Below are positions 49,560 to 59,009 of a DNA stretch of 64,000 nucleotides, one piece after another. A model generated the notes under the pieces. That model did not search any database. It was not told where the DNA came from and saw only the letters and a list, made by a program, of their open reading frames with translations. The translations under genes and the position numbers were made by a program. The stretch's first letter is position 1. Each line of letters starts with the position of its first letter. Origin of the DNA: an uncultured Subdoligranulum sp. (GTDB lineage: Bacteria; Bacillota; Clostridia; Oscillospirales; Ruminococcaceae); NCBI GenBank assembly GCA_904374465.1, contig CAJFFY010000005.1, positions 1-64,000 of the forward strand, given 5' to 3'.

Positions 49560-51401
49560 TCACACTTCCGGCATCAGCGGAATAAACATGTTGCGTTCCA
49601 GCTCTTCCCGCGGCAGGAACGGCGCCAGGTCTTCCAGCGGCGGGCTGACCAACGTACCGTCCGGCAGACGCTTGGTGCTGCTCTTGGGCGCCCACACCTG
49701 TTTGGTGTCGGTAAAAATCTCGCAGAAGACCGGGCCGTCCTGGGCCAGCACCTCATCCACCACCGCCTTCATCTGGGCATTGGAGTGGGCGGCATAGTAG
49801 GGATACCCGAACGCCTGGGACAGTTTTTCAAAATCCGGGAAAGACAGGTCCCCGGACTCGGGACCGATGCCCACTTTGCAATGGTCCTTGAACAGATTGT
49901 TCTGGGTTTGCCGGATGGAGTGGTAACCGTTGTTGTTGATCAGGAAGATCTTGATGGGCAGGCGATTGGTCAGAACCGTCTGCAACTCCTGAAGATTCAT
50001 CATGATGCTGCCGTCGCCTTCCAGGCAGATGGTGGTACGCCGTCCGCCGCCGATGCAGGTACCGATGGCCGCCGGAAGACCGTAGCCCATACTGGCCACC
50101 GCACTGTTGTTGGCCATGCGGCTGCCCTTCTGGATCACGTAGGTCTGGTTGCCCACCACACAGCAGGCGCCGTTGGAAACGGCGGTCAGGCTGTTTTCCG
50201 GCAGACGGCTGCTGAGATACTTCACAAAGGCATAGACATTGGCGGTTTCGCCGTTTTCTTCCCACTGTTCGGGCTGTACCACCGGATATTCTTTCTTCCA
50301 GCGCTGGCAGGTTTCCAGCCAGCCTTCCGCCGTGTTCACAGGTGCCAGCTTGTCGGCAGCGGCATCCATCTTCTGCAGGAAGTCTTTGGCATCGGCCCAG
50401 ACGGGCATTTCGACGTGGAGCGTGGGCTTTTTCAGCTCCGCCGGGTCCACATCCACCATGATCACCTTGGCCGCGCGGGCCCAGGTCTTCCAGTTGTAGC
50501 CCACCTGGCGGATGGAAATCCGGGTGCCCACGGCCAGGATCAGATCGGCGTTCTGGATGGCCCAGTTGCCGGGACGGTCGCCCATATTGCCGGCGCGGCC
50601 ACAGTACAGCGGGCTGTCGTCCTCGATCAAGTCCACCGCGTTCCAATAGGTTACAATGGGAATATTGAGCTTTTGTGCCACCGAGCGGAAGGTGTCGTAG
50701 GCGCCGGACAGCCGGATGCCGTAGCCTGCATGGAACACCGGACGCTTGGCCCGGGCGATCTGCTGCAGGATATCTTCCACCGTGGACATTTCCACCGGCG
50801 GGGGCAGCTTGCGGTCATCTTTCGCCGGGTCGTACCCGGGCAGCGTATCGGTTTCGATGTAGCCGCCCTGGTAGTTGACGGGAATGTCCACCCAAACGGG
50901 CCCCGGTCGGCCGGTGGTGGCCAGGTGCCAGGCCTTTTCCAGAATATAGCGGATCTGCTGCGGGTCTTCCACCATGGCGGCGTACTTGGTCATGGGGGTG
51001 ACAGACTTGACGATATCGTATTCCTGATCCCCTACCGCACGCAGGGGCAGTCCGTCGGTGAACCGCATGGCGTACCGCGCGGTTGTGTCATAGCGAACCT
51101 GACCGGACACCACGAACATGGGGATGGAATCCAACCATCCGCCCAGCACACCCGTCAGGGCATTGGTGCCGCCCGGGCCGGTGGTAACACAGACCGCCGC
51201 GATGCGGTTATCCAGACGGGCGTAGGCTTCCGCCGCAATGGCGCAGGCTTGCTCGTGGTGGTTGTACGTTACATGCAGCCCCGAATGATGTCCAAAGGCA
51301 TCGTTCAGGTGCATGGCACCACCGCCCACGACCGAGAACACATCAGTCACACCGTGGGCAACCAGAAAATCTGCCACATAATCGGCCAGTCGCTGTTTCA
51401 T
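49560..51401 (-). CDS. Acetolactate-synthase-like ThDP enzyme, candidate YerE-type sugar-branching enzyme
   Basis: A thiamine-diphosphate enzyme of 613 aa with the three-domain acetohydroxyacid-synthase fold: Pyr domain with catalytic Glu50 in YNHHEQACAIAAEAYAR, FAD/nucleotide-like central domain (~200-360), and PP domain with the ThDP motif GDGS (462-465) ending in NNN (489-491). No AHAS regulatory subunit or leucine/valine genes adjoin. Instead it is in the operon with rfbFGH and a reductase. In Yersinia, YerE is an AHAS homologue that adds an acetyl unit from pyruvate to CDP-4-keto-3,6-dideoxyglucose. I propose the same reaction here. A plain acetolactate synthase is the alternative. Confidence 0.85.
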   Translation of the reverse strand: MKQRLADYVADFLVAHGVTDVFSVVGGGAMHLNDAFGHHSGLHVTYNHHEQACAIAAEAYARLDNRIAAVCVTTGPGGTNALTGVLGGWLDSIPMFVVSGQVRYDTTARYAMRFTDGLPLRAVGDQEYDIVKSVTPMTKYAAMVEDPQQIRYILEKAWHLATTGRPGPVWVDIPVNYQGGYIETDTLPGYDPAKDDRKLPPPVEMSTVEDILQQIARAKRPVFHAGYGIRLSGAYDTFRSVAQKLNIPIVTYWNAVDLIEDDSPLYCGRAGNMGDRPGNWAIQNADLILAVGTRISIRQVGYNWKTWARAAKVIMVDVDPAELKKPTLHVEMPVWADAKDFLQKMDAAADKLAPVNTAEGWLETCQRWKKEYPVVQPEQWEENGETANVYAFVKYLSSRLPENSLTAVSNGACCVVGNQTYVIQKGSRMANNSAVASMGYGLPAAIGTCIGGGRRTTICLEGDGSIMMNLQELQTVLTNRLPIKIFLINNNGYHSIRQTQNNLFKDHCKVGIGPESGDLSFPDFEKLSQAFGYPYYAAHSNAQMKAVVDEVLAQDGPVFCEIFTDTKQVWAPKSSTKRLPDGTLVSPPLEDLAPFLPREELERNMFIPLMPEV

Positions 51402-51534
51402 ACTCCTACTCCTTGTCGTATATCTGCGATTTCAGGGCATCTTATCCGGGAATGAACCTCTCCAAACAGCTCATTTCCGGAAACGGATACACTGTCCGTC
51501 CTCTGTACCTTCCTGTTTTTCTTCGGAAAGGTGA

Positions 51535-52482
51535 TCATTCCTGTGTTTGCAACAGATGCTTTTTTTCATCGGCCACACGGTTGAGGTTCATCTCAAAATC
51601 CTGCCGGTTCTTCTGCACGGCACTCTGCAGCTGCAATCCCGCAAAGAAAGACTGGATGGCGGCTATCATGGTAAAACCGCACACAATCAGCGTGGGGAAT
51701 TTCTGGACCGTTCCCTGCTGCAAATACCCAACAAAAACCGGCCAGAAGAAAGCCAGGGAAATCAAGGCCAGCAGCAAGGAAATAAGACCGAAAAACTTAA
51801 CCGGCGCGTAGATTCTGTAGAGTCTTGCAATGGTCTTGAGTACACGCATTCCGTCAGAATAGGTATTCAGTTTGGATTCGCTGCCCGCCGGACGGTCCCT
51901 GTAATCGATCACCACGTTTTCGATCTGCATATTCTTGTCGATGGCATGAATGCTCATCTCGGTCTCAATCTCAAACCCCTTGCTCAGCACGGGAAACGTC
52001 TTGACGAACTCATAGGAAAAAGCGCGGTATCCCGTCATGATATCCTTGATGTTGTTTTTGAAAAGGAAATTGATACTGCTGCGCACAAAGGAATTTCCAA
52101 AGTTGTGGAACGGGCGCTTGTTTTCGGTAAAATACGTGGAGGACAGGCGATCCCCCACCACCATATCCACATTTTTTTGCAGGACCAGGTCTGCCATCTC
52201 GCGGGCATTTTCCGCCGGGTAGGTATCGTCACCATCCACCATGATGTAGCACTGGGCATCAATTTCCCGGAACATTCTGCGAATCACATTGCCCTTGCCC
52301 TGCATATACTCGTTCCGCACCAGAGCACCGGCTTGTTGTGCTTTTTTTGCGGTATCATCGGAAGAATTGTTGTTGTACACATAAATTTTCGCTTCGGGAA
52401 GGGCCTGTTTAAAATCATCCACCACTTTTTCAATGGTCTTTTCCTCGTTATAACAGGGAATCAACACCGCAATTTTATCCAT
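51535..52482 (-). CDS. Glycosyltransferase family 2 with two C-terminal membrane helices (DPM-like)
   Basis: A 315-aa enzyme: IAVLIPCYNEEKTIEKVVDD, YVYNNNSSDDT, NEYMQGKGNVIRRMF and the DxD-type metal site MVDGDDTYPAE (~85-95), then MTGYRAFSYEFVKTFPVLSKGFEIETEMS, which is typical for dolichol-phosphate mannosyltransferase-like GT2 proteins. C-terminal helices lie at ~230-250 and ~268-290. ATG 52482 (GAGGTG at 8 nt) overlaps the preceding gene by 8 bp. A 133-bp gap without clear signals separates it from the ThDP-enzyme gene. Makes a second polyprenyl-phosphate sugar, or the same one for another acceptor. Confidence 0.9.
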   Translation of the reverse strand: MDKIAVLIPCYNEEKTIEKVVDDFKQALPEAKIYVYNNNSSDDTAKKAQQAGALVRNEYMQGKGNVIRRMFREIDAQCYIMVDGDDTYPAENAREMADLVLQKNVDMVVGDRLSSTYFTENKRPFHNFGNSFVRSSINFLFKNNIKDIMTGYRAFSYEFVKTFPVLSKGFEIETEMSIHAIDKNMQIENVVIDYRDRPAGSESKLNTYSDGMRVLKTIARLYRIYAPVKFFGLISLLLALISLAFFWPVFVGYLQQGTVQKFPTLIVCGFTMIAAIQSFFAGLQLQSAVQKNRQDFEMNLNRVADEKKHLLQTQE

Positions 52483-54256
52483 GGGCCATACACCTCTTTT
52501 TTCCGTTTGCCGCTTTTGCAAGGACAATCGAAACAAAAAGTACCGCACATTCGATTGCCGGCAAAATATACCGCGGATCCTGTGCCGGCACCGTAAACGC
52601 CAGCATCAGTTCCACCAGCGCAATGGGCAGGAAACTGATCAGCAGTGCCTTCTTTCGGATTCCCAATATCACCGCGCAGAACAGAATCAAAAACAGCGGC
52701 ACGCCACCGCGTACCATCACAGCCCTGGTCAAGGGATAGGAATCCAAAAACTGGGCGAGGGTGCGGGTAACGGTATAGGCTGCGCTATACCGGATCTGTT
52801 CATCTTCCTTGACCATCGCCACCGACATGAGCGAAGCCTCCTGGGGCGTTCCGAATTCCCACAGGATACTGTTCATATCAAAAAAGGCTCGCAGATAAAT
52901 CACCGGATGTTGTATCAGCAATTTGGCATTGATACGCAGCAGTTCTGCGCCAAAGCCGTTGTTGTCCACTTCTTCCTGCAGACGTCCCACTGCATCCGGG
53001 CCGATCTTTCCCCAGTCCCGGGCAATGTCGTCGGACCAATACCGGTTGTAGCATTCCCCCCACTGTTCTAACGGCATGACCCGTTCCAGAATGGCCGTGT
53101 CCTCTTCGCTGAACGTGACGTCCTGGGCCACGGCAGCCCCCACCATGGCCATGGGCGTGGAATACTTCACGTAGGAAGGATTTTTGGCCACCGAAAGCGC
53201 TTTGGTCAGGACCACATTCACCAGCAGGTAGACAAACAAAAGCCAGAGCAGCGCAACCAGAATTTTTTTTGCCTGCTGTTTTTGGTGCTTGACAAGGAAA
53301 TACGCCAGGGTCGCTGCGCAGGATACCAGCACCACAAGCTCTCCGCCGTGTCTGCAAAGCAGTGAAAAAACGGGAATCGTTGCCAGGCAAAGGACGTCCT
53401 TGCCCGATACGGCCTCGGTTTCCAGCACTTTATAGAGCACCGCCGTGGTTGCCAGAATCCCCATGGAGAATACCGTATCCTTGGCCAGCATTTCCAGGTA
53501 GAGGAACGGGAAAGTGCTGCAGCAGAGAAGCACCGTATAAAGAAAGGCGTTGCCCTTGTTGGTTTTTTCCAGAATGTCGAGGATATAAAAATTCAGGATG
53601 ACCCAAAAAACCGTCTGGGCCACATTGACAGCATACGGGCTGTTATACACCAAGGTGCACAGGCGCACAAACCAGACATACCCGATCGTGTGCCATGCGT
53701 CCCAGACATTGTTGACCGCTTCGCCGTAGACGCCCGCGGCGTCCCCCTGCAGCCAGATTCCCGGGTAGGTACTGATCAGAAACAGAACCGACTCAGCTGC
53801 GATCACACATTTGTACAAAACTACGTTGTTTCGTTTTCCCGCCGTACGGGAAGCAATGGTTGCCTTTTCCTTCCGGGCAGCTCCGTCGGCCAGAACCATT
53901 GTCAAAGTCTTTGTCAGAACAGTCCGAAGTGCCAGAAATACATTGGCGAAGATTCCCACCGCCAGAAAAATTCTCAAAAGTACACCGCTTGTGGCCAGGC
54001 AAGGGGCCGCATACATCTCTGATAAAGAGATTTGCAGCACCAGCAAAAGGCTCAGTGCTCCTGCTATGGCAGAATTCTTTGCCGAACCGGATTCAACACC
54101 CCTTGCGTTGAGCAACAAACTGACCGCCAACACCGCACAGGCCACAAGAACTGGGGCATTTATACTTTTTCTGCCCTGTACCAGGAATCCCACCAGAATC
54201 AATATGCCCACAACCCGGATGATCCATGGGGCATATTTTTCCAAGGACTTTACCAT
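52475..54256 (-). CDS. Large polytopic membrane protein (DUF6020-like, probable GT-C)
   Basis: A 593-aa membrane protein with about twelve helices. The loop LISTYPGIWLQGDAAGVYGEAVNNVWDAWHT (residues ~160-190, quoted in part) carries a QGD acidic site and a WHT near a helix start, resembling the GxxxxD...HP loop of GT-C-like DUF6020 proteins. C-terminal AQDPRYILPAIECAVLF resembles the R-Y motif of GT-C transferases. Family assignment is from memory of the motif and not secure. It overlaps the GT2 gene by 8 bp and follows the gtrA-like gene by 16 bp, giving the trio GtrA flippase, GT-C-like protein, GT2 that is typical of three-component glycosylation. Confidence 0.75.
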   Translation of the reverse strand: MVKSLEKYAPWIIRVVGILILVGFLVQGRKSINAPVLVACAVLAVSLLLNARGVESGSAKNSAIAGALSLLLVLQISLSEMYAAPCLATSGVLLRIFLAVGIFANVFLALRTVLTKTLTMVLADGAARKEKATIASRTAGKRNNVVLYKCVIAAESVLFLISTYPGIWLQGDAAGVYGEAVNNVWDAWHTIGYVWFVRLCTLVYNSPYAVNVAQTVFWVILNFYILDILEKTNKGNAFLYTVLLCCSTFPFLYLEMLAKDTVFSMGILATTAVLYKVLETEAVSGKDVLCLATIPVFSLLCRHGGELVVLVSCAATLAYFLVKHQKQQAKKILVALLWLLFVYLLVNVVLTKALSVAKNPSYVKYSTPMAMVGAAVAQDVTFSEEDTAILERVMPLEQWGECYNRYWSDDIARDWGKIGPDAVGRLQEEVDNNGFGAELLRINAKLLIQHPVIYLRAFFDMNSILWEFGTPQEASLMSVAMVKEDEQIRYSAAYTVTRTLAQFLDSYPLTRAVMVRGGVPLFLILFCAVILGIRKKALLISFLPIALVELMLAFTVPAQDPRYILPAIECAVLFVSIVLAKAANGKKRCMAHG

Positions 54257-54272
54257 TGCTTTCTCCCCACTT

Positions 54273-54710
54273 TTACTTATGAAATGTCCACAGCTTATTG
54301 ATTACAAAATTGAGCGGAATGGTTACAAGCAGGTTGACGATGGGGGCAATGGCCCGGCTGACGCCAAAGAAGGCCACCTCAATCCACAGCAACACATTGC
54401 TGAGAATGGAGGTGCCGCCGTAACTGATATAGGTTTTTCCCAATCGCTTGAGCTTGCTGCGCCAGTCGTTGGCATTGCCGGTAAAGACAAACTTATCGTT
54501 CCAGTAAAAGGCATTGGCAATACTCAGGATGGTTCCCAGAATGCTGCCGACCAGATACAAAGCCGGATCGATAAACAGCACAATGTAATATACCACCATG
54601 GAAACCACGGTATTGCTTACACCCACCAGGCCGAACTTGATGAACTGCTTGAGCAATCCCTCTATTTTTTCCTTATTCTGCGATCCCTGGGGATCCAACA
54701 AATGCTGCAT
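54273..54710 (-). CDS. gtrA: GtrA-family flippase
   Basis: A 145-aa four-helix GtrA-like protein thought to flip polyprenyl-phosphate sugars across the membrane. Marks: LLKQFIKFGLVGVSNTVVSMVVYYI (first helix with the F-x-x-V-G-x-x-N motif), SILGTILSIANAFYWNDKFVF (W-x-x-x-F motif before the loop) and the C-terminal VTIPLNFVINKLWTF. ATG 54710 has AAGGAG about 11 nt upstream. It lies between two GT-C-like genes. Confidence 0.93.
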   Translation of the reverse strand: MQHLLDPQGSQNKEKIEGLLKQFIKFGLVGVSNTVVSMVVYYIVLFIDPALYLVGSILGTILSIANAFYWNDKFVFTGNANDWRSKLKRLGKTYISYGGTSILSNVLLWIEVAFFGVSRAIAPIVNLLVTIPLNFVINKLWTFHK

Positions 54711-54728
54711 CAGAAATGTTTCTCCTTG

Positions 54729-56546
54729 TTATTGTGCCGGCTGCACCGCGTCCACCTTGAAATCCGCCACCGTGAAGGTCATTTTCAGTTCTTCTCCTTC
54801 CCGATCGGTAGTAACCACCCGGGGGCCCACATAGGAAAGCTCCACCTTGGTTTCCCCCGGTTTTACCGTCATATCACATTCCACCTGGCCGGTTTCCGCG
54901 TCCGGTACCACACGGAAGGACGTTCCGTTCACCGCAAAATAAATGCTGTGTGCCTGGGATAGGTCCATCCGGTATCCGGTGGTGAAGCTGATATGAATCT
55001 TTTGTTCAAACGGCGCATGGTTATAAACGATAAAATAGGATCCCTGCGCGCACCAAACCACCTGCCGGTCTTCCCCCGTTGTCTGGTCCCGAAGGGTAAA
55101 CTGTTTGTTATCCCGCTCGTCGATTCCGGTATACAGGCCGTAGTCAAATCCCCAATTGTGGGTACGCTCCCAGATCTGCAGGCCGGCAACGTTTGCCACC
55201 AAAACCAGCGCCGCCACCAGCACGGTGGCGCGTTTTTCCCACCGGCCGAAGGCCTGCAAACGCCAGGACCGCAGGGCCTGTTTGCGCGGAACACTCTTCC
55301 ATGCCCGCATGACACACCAGACCAGCAGAACCACAAAGAGCGCCTGGAAAAACAGATTCCGGACCAGCAGCATGGTGCCGCGGGTGCCGTGGAACAACGG
55401 CAGATGAACGGTAAACAGCACCATGACCGCGAAGGGCAGAAGATTGTTGCGGTTCAGCTGCCCTTCCTGTGCGATAAACAACAGCAACGGCAGCAGAAAC
55501 AGGCAATAGATATAATCGGACTGGGCCTGGAACATCATCATGGCCAGGACCAGCGTCAGAACGCTTTCCCACTCCTTTTGCAGCAAACAGGCACAGACCA
55601 GCAGCAACAGGGCAACGGCAATGCCAAACACGGTGTAGCTTTGGTTTGCCAGCGACGTGCCCAGCACGGCATCTGCCATATGGCCGAGGTTGGCCATAAT
55701 GCTGGAAAACCCATTGCCTACCCAGGGGTAGGAGGACCCACCCTGGAAGGAGAACACCACGTTCAGCCACATCCGCAGTCCCAGCAGCCCCTCATTGAAG
55801 AGGTAAAGCGGCAGAACAACCGAGGCCACGCCATACAAAATGGTGCGGATGGCGGCAAAAATCCGCCGGTCTTTCAAGAGCAGAATTCCCAAAAAAGCCG
55901 GGTACAGTTTCATACCGGCCGCGGCGGCCAGCGCCAGGCAAGCCAGTTCCCGCAGCACGGCATTGTCGTCGTTGCGATAGCACAGGAAAAATGCCATCAG
56001 AACCCAACACAGCAAAATGATGTTGCCGCGCTCCACACCGTACAGCACGCCGTAGCTGAAAAGTGCGCAAAAAACCAGGGCTTTTTTGTGCGCCACGGTG
56101 CCTGCCAGCATCTTTTCCATGATGGCATACATGGCAAAGACGGTAAAGATCACAAACAGCAGGAACAGCAGCATGGTGGACTGATAGCTGCGCAGATCCT
56201 GGGATGTCCCCCGCATATTGACGGAGGCCAGGAAAGAGTCCGCCCATTGTGCGGATAATTCTTTGGGAACCAGCAGATACAGCAGATAAAAGAACAGGTT
56301 GGCCAAGGGAGGATACAGCGTATCGTACATACCGTAGGGCATACGTCCCCGGACATATTCGATACTGTGGAAAAAGTCCATTCCCGTGTCCCGGGTATCA
56401 AAGAAGAAGTACTGCTGGATGACTTCGCCGCGGGAGAGCAGGATGCACAGCCCCAACACCGCAAGCGCTGCCAACGATACCAGACAGAACACTCGTTCCG
56501 GGTTGGTCCAACTTTGCTGAAATGCTTTTTTATCCTGTAACTTCAA
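54729..56546 (-). CDS. GT87-like (DUF2029) membrane glycosyltransferase with C-terminal beta domain
   Basis: A 605-aa protein with about eleven helices. The first loop has FDTRDTGMDFFHSIEYVRGR and YDTLYPPLANLF, with the Asp expected for GT-C catalysis. GVERGNIILLCWVLMAFF and LAAAAGMKLYPAFLGILLL form the GT87 hallmark pair also found in the GLUG fusion at 41322. After the last helix (~455) comes an extracellular beta-rich domain of ~135 residues. TTG 56546 is the start, with GGAGGA 9 nt upstream. Follows rfbH by 39 bp. Likely transfers a lipid-linked dideoxyhexose to a surface polymer (inference). Confidence 0.85.
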   Translation of the reverse strand: MKLQDKKAFQQSWTNPERVFCLVSLAALAVLGLCILLSRGEVIQQYFFFDTRDTGMDFFHSIEYVRGRMPYGMYDTLYPPLANLFFYLLYLLVPKELSAQWADSFLASVNMRGTSQDLRSYQSTMLLFLLFVIFTVFAMYAIMEKMLAGTVAHKKALVFCALFSYGVLYGVERGNIILLCWVLMAFFLCYRNDDNAVLRELACLALAAAAGMKLYPAFLGILLLKDRRIFAAIRTILYGVASVVLPLYLFNEGLLGLRMWLNVVFSFQGGSSYPWVGNGFSSIMANLGHMADAVLGTSLANQSYTVFGIAVALLLLVCACLLQKEWESVLTLVLAMMMFQAQSDYIYCLFLLPLLLFIAQEGQLNRNNLLPFAVMVLFTVHLPLFHGTRGTMLLVRNLFFQALFVVLLVWCVMRAWKSVPRKQALRSWRLQAFGRWEKRATVLVAALVLVANVAGLQIWERTHNWGFDYGLYTGIDERDNKQFTLRDQTTGEDRQVVWCAQGSYFIVYNHAPFEQKIHISFTTGYRMDLSQAHSIYFAVNGTSFRVVPDAETGQVECDMTVKPGETKVELSYVGPRVVTTDREGEELKMTFTVADFKVDAVQPAQ

Positions 56547-56585
56547 AGCGTTTGCTCCTCCATGCAGGCTCTGCTCGTCTACGCT

Positions 56586-57929
56586 TTACTGCTGCACAGC
56601 CTCGATGATGGTTTTGGCCATATAGTCGATCATATCGTCGGTCATGCCAGGATAGACACCCACCCAGAAGGTGTTGTTCATGATGAAATCGGTGCCGGTC
56701 AGATCCCCCACCACACGGTAGGCATCGGTGCCGCGGATCTGGTCGAAGCAGGGATGCTTGATCAGGTTGCCGCTGAACAACAGGCGGGTCTGCACATTGT
56801 GGCTTTCCACATAGCGGGTGATGGCGTTGCGATCCAGGCCGCTTTCCGGCTTGACGCTGATCAGGAAGCCGAACCAGGACGGACGGCTGTTGGCTGCCGG
56901 TTCGGGCAGAATCAGCTTGTCGGCCACCGGCTCCAGGGCAGCGCGCAGGCGGTCCCAGTTGTGACGACGGCGCTCGATGAAGGAGGGGAACTTTTTCAGC
57001 TGCTCGCAGCCGATGGCAGCCTGCATGTCGGTGACCTTGAGGTTGTAACCGAAGTGGCTGTAAACATACTTGTGGTCGTAGCCCTTGGGCAGTTCTCCGT
57101 ACTGGCCGTCAAAACGGTGGCCACAGAAGTTGTCATGGCCGGAGGGGCAGATACAGTCACGGCCCCAGTCACGGTAGGACAGGATCAGGCGGTTGAGCTG
57201 CGGGTTGTTGGTATAGACGCAGCCGCCCTCACCCATCGTCATGTGATGCGGCGGGTAGAAGCTGGAGGTGCCGATATCACCCCAGGTACCGGTAAAGCGG
57301 GTCTCGCCGTTGATGGTATACTGGGTACCCAGGGCATCGCAGTTGTCCTCCACCAGCCAGAGGTTATGCGCATCACAGAACGCCTTGACCGCAGCCAGGT
57401 CAAAGGGATTGCCCAGGGTGTGGGCGATCATGACGGCCTTGGTCTTGGGGGAGAGAGCGGCTTCCAGTTTGGTGACATCGATATTGTATTGGGGCACCGT
57501 CACATCCACAAAGACCGGCACGGCACCATACTGCAGCGCCGGGGTCACGGTGGTGGGGAACCCGCAGGCGACGGTGATGATCTCGTCGCCCTTTTTGATC
57601 TGCCGGTCGCCCAGTTCGGGGGCGGTCAGCACCGAGAAGGCGATCAGGTTAGCGGAGGAACCGCTGTTGACCAGGTGGGCGAACTTGACGCCGATCCACT
57701 GGGCAAACTCCTTTTCAAACTGATCGGCGAAGCGACCGGTGGTCAGCCAGAAATCCAGCGTGGCATCGGTCAGGGCACACATTTCCTTTTCGTCAAAGAC
57801 ACGGGCCGCATAGGTGATGCGGTCCCCCTCGTGGTAGGGCTCTTTCTTTTCCTTGAAGTCATGATAGTACTCGGCCACCAGTGCCTTGATCTGCTCGCGG
57901 GCTTCCGCCTCGTTTTTCCATGCCGCCAT
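56586..57929 (-). CDS. rfbH: CDP-4-keto-6-deoxyglucose 3-dehydratase (E1, RfbH/DdhC)
   Basis: A PMP- and [2Fe-2S]-dependent enzyme that removes the C3 hydroxyl of CDP-4-keto-6-deoxyglucose. 447 aa in the aminotransferase fold. The PLP-lysine position holds histidine (SFYPPHHMTMGEGG, His228), the defining change in E1 enzymes. The iron-sulfur cysteines are present: Cys197 (VEDNCDALG), Cys259, Cys261 and Cys269 (RDCICPSGHDNFC), a C-X61-C-X1-C-X7-C pattern; the published Yersinia E1 has X57, so there is a 4-residue insertion after Cys197. It needs an electron-donating reductase (E3), which is not obvious in the window. ATG 57929 has GGAGG. Directly follows rfbG. Confidence 0.96.
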   Translation of the reverse strand: MAAWKNEAEAREQIKALVAEYYHDFKEKKEPYHEGDRITYAARVFDEKEMCALTDATLDFWLTTGRFADQFEKEFAQWIGVKFAHLVNSGSSANLIAFSVLTAPELGDRQIKKGDEIITVACGFPTTVTPALQYGAVPVFVDVTVPQYNIDVTKLEAALSPKTKAVMIAHTLGNPFDLAAVKAFCDAHNLWLVEDNCDALGTQYTINGETRFTGTWGDIGTSSFYPPHHMTMGEGGCVYTNNPQLNRLILSYRDWGRDCICPSGHDNFCGHRFDGQYGELPKGYDHKYVYSHFGYNLKVTDMQAAIGCEQLKKFPSFIERRRHNWDRLRAALEPVADKLILPEPAANSRPSWFGFLISVKPESGLDRNAITRYVESHNVQTRLLFSGNLIKHPCFDQIRGTDAYRVVGDLTGTDFIMNNTFWVGVYPGMTDDMIDYMAKTIIEAVQQ

Positions 57930-57932
57930 CGT

Positions 57933-59006
57933 TCAAACCTCCAAAAATTCTTTGATTTCTTTTTCCATTTCCGCAGGGATATCGCCGCCCTGCAGCCAGA
58001 CTTTGCTGAATTCCACCGTTTTCTGCATGCATTCCGCCATATGCCAGCGGGGTTTCCAGCCAAAGGTGGTCTTGAGCTTGCTGCAGTCCAGCTTGAGGAA
58101 ATTGGCCTCGTGGGGGGCGTTTTTCTCTGCGCGATTCTCCCAGCGGGCTTCGGGGCCCCAGCAACCGCAGAACAGGTCCACCAGGTTACCGGTGGTGACA
58201 CAGTCGCAGTCGTCCGGTCCCACATTATAGAACCCGGCAAACCGGGCATCCTCATATTGTTTCTGTGCGATCATCAGGTAGGCCGCCAGCGGTTCCAGCA
58301 CATGCTGGTACGGTCGGGTGGAATAGGGGTTGCGCACCCCGATGGTCTCCTGCTTTTCCATGGCGCGCACACAGTCCGGGATGATGCGGTCGTTGGCGAA
58401 GTCGCCGCCGCCGATGACGTTGCCGGCCCGGGCCGTGGAAATGCGGACCACACCGTCCGCAAAGAAGCTGTTGATGTAGCTGTGGGTGACCAGTTCCGAG
58501 CAGGACTTGGAGTTGCTGTAGGGGTCAAAACCGTCCAGGGGCTCGTTTTCCCGGTAGCCCCAGGCCCACTCGTTGTTGTGATAGACTTTGTCGGTGGTGA
58601 CATTGAGCACCGAGCGCGGCCCATACCCTGCCGCGGCAGCCTGCCGCACACACTCCAGCAGATTGACGGTGCCCATGACATTGGTTTCGTAAGTATAGCG
58701 CGGGTCCTTGTAGCTGTCCAGCACAATGGGTTGTGCCGCCAGGTGCAGCACGATATCGGGTTTGACCTCGTTGTAGGCTTCCTGCAAAGCCGCAAAGTCC
58801 CGGATGTCCCCGATGACACTGCGGATCTGCCCTTCCACCCCCGAGATGGAAAACAGATTGGGATTGGTGGGCGGTTCCAGGCTGTAGCCGGTTACCTGTG
58901 CGCCGGCCATCACCAGCATTTTGCACAGCCAGCTGCCCTTAAACCCGGTATGCCCCGTCACAAATACGCGCTTGCCGGCATAAAACGCCGGATCGTAATA
59001 AGCCAT
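57933..59006 (-). CDS. rfbG: CDP-glucose 4,6-dehydratase
   Basis: Converts CDP-glucose to CDP-4-keto-6-deoxyglucose. 357 aa, extended SDR fold: VFVTGHTGFKGSWLCKML (~14-31, NAD binding and the GFKGSW sequence typical of this enzyme), HLAAQPIVLDSYKDPRYTYETN split across ~85-106, catalytic Tyr/Lys region in TTDKVYHNNEWAWGYRE (Thr-Asp-Lys motif) and YSNSKSCSELVTHSY. ATG 59006 has GGAGG. It sits 3 bp after rfbF and 3 bp before rfbH. Confidence 0.97.
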   Translation of the reverse strand: MAYYDPAFYAGKRVFVTGHTGFKGSWLCKMLVMAGAQVTGYSLEPPTNPNLFSISGVEGQIRSVIGDIRDFAALQEAYNEVKPDIVLHLAAQPIVLDSYKDPRYTYETNVMGTVNLLECVRQAAAAGYGPRSVLNVTTDKVYHNNEWAWGYRENEPLDGFDPYSNSKSCSELVTHSYINSFFADGVVRISTARAGNVIGGGDFANDRIIPDCVRAMEKQETIGVRNPYSTRPYQHVLEPLAAYLMIAQKQYEDARFAGFYNVGPDDCDCVTTGNLVDLFCGCWGPEARWENRAEKNAPHEANFLKLDCSKLKTTFGWKPRWHMAECMQKTVEFSKVWLQGGDIPAEMEKEIKEFLEV

Positions 59007-59009
59007 GAT

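Noticed and set aside
48615..51455. A 946-codon + strand open frame opposite the ThDP enzyme and reductase genes
   Set aside because: Same antisense effect; composition is His/Gly/Gln-rich and it has no ribosome site or promoter.
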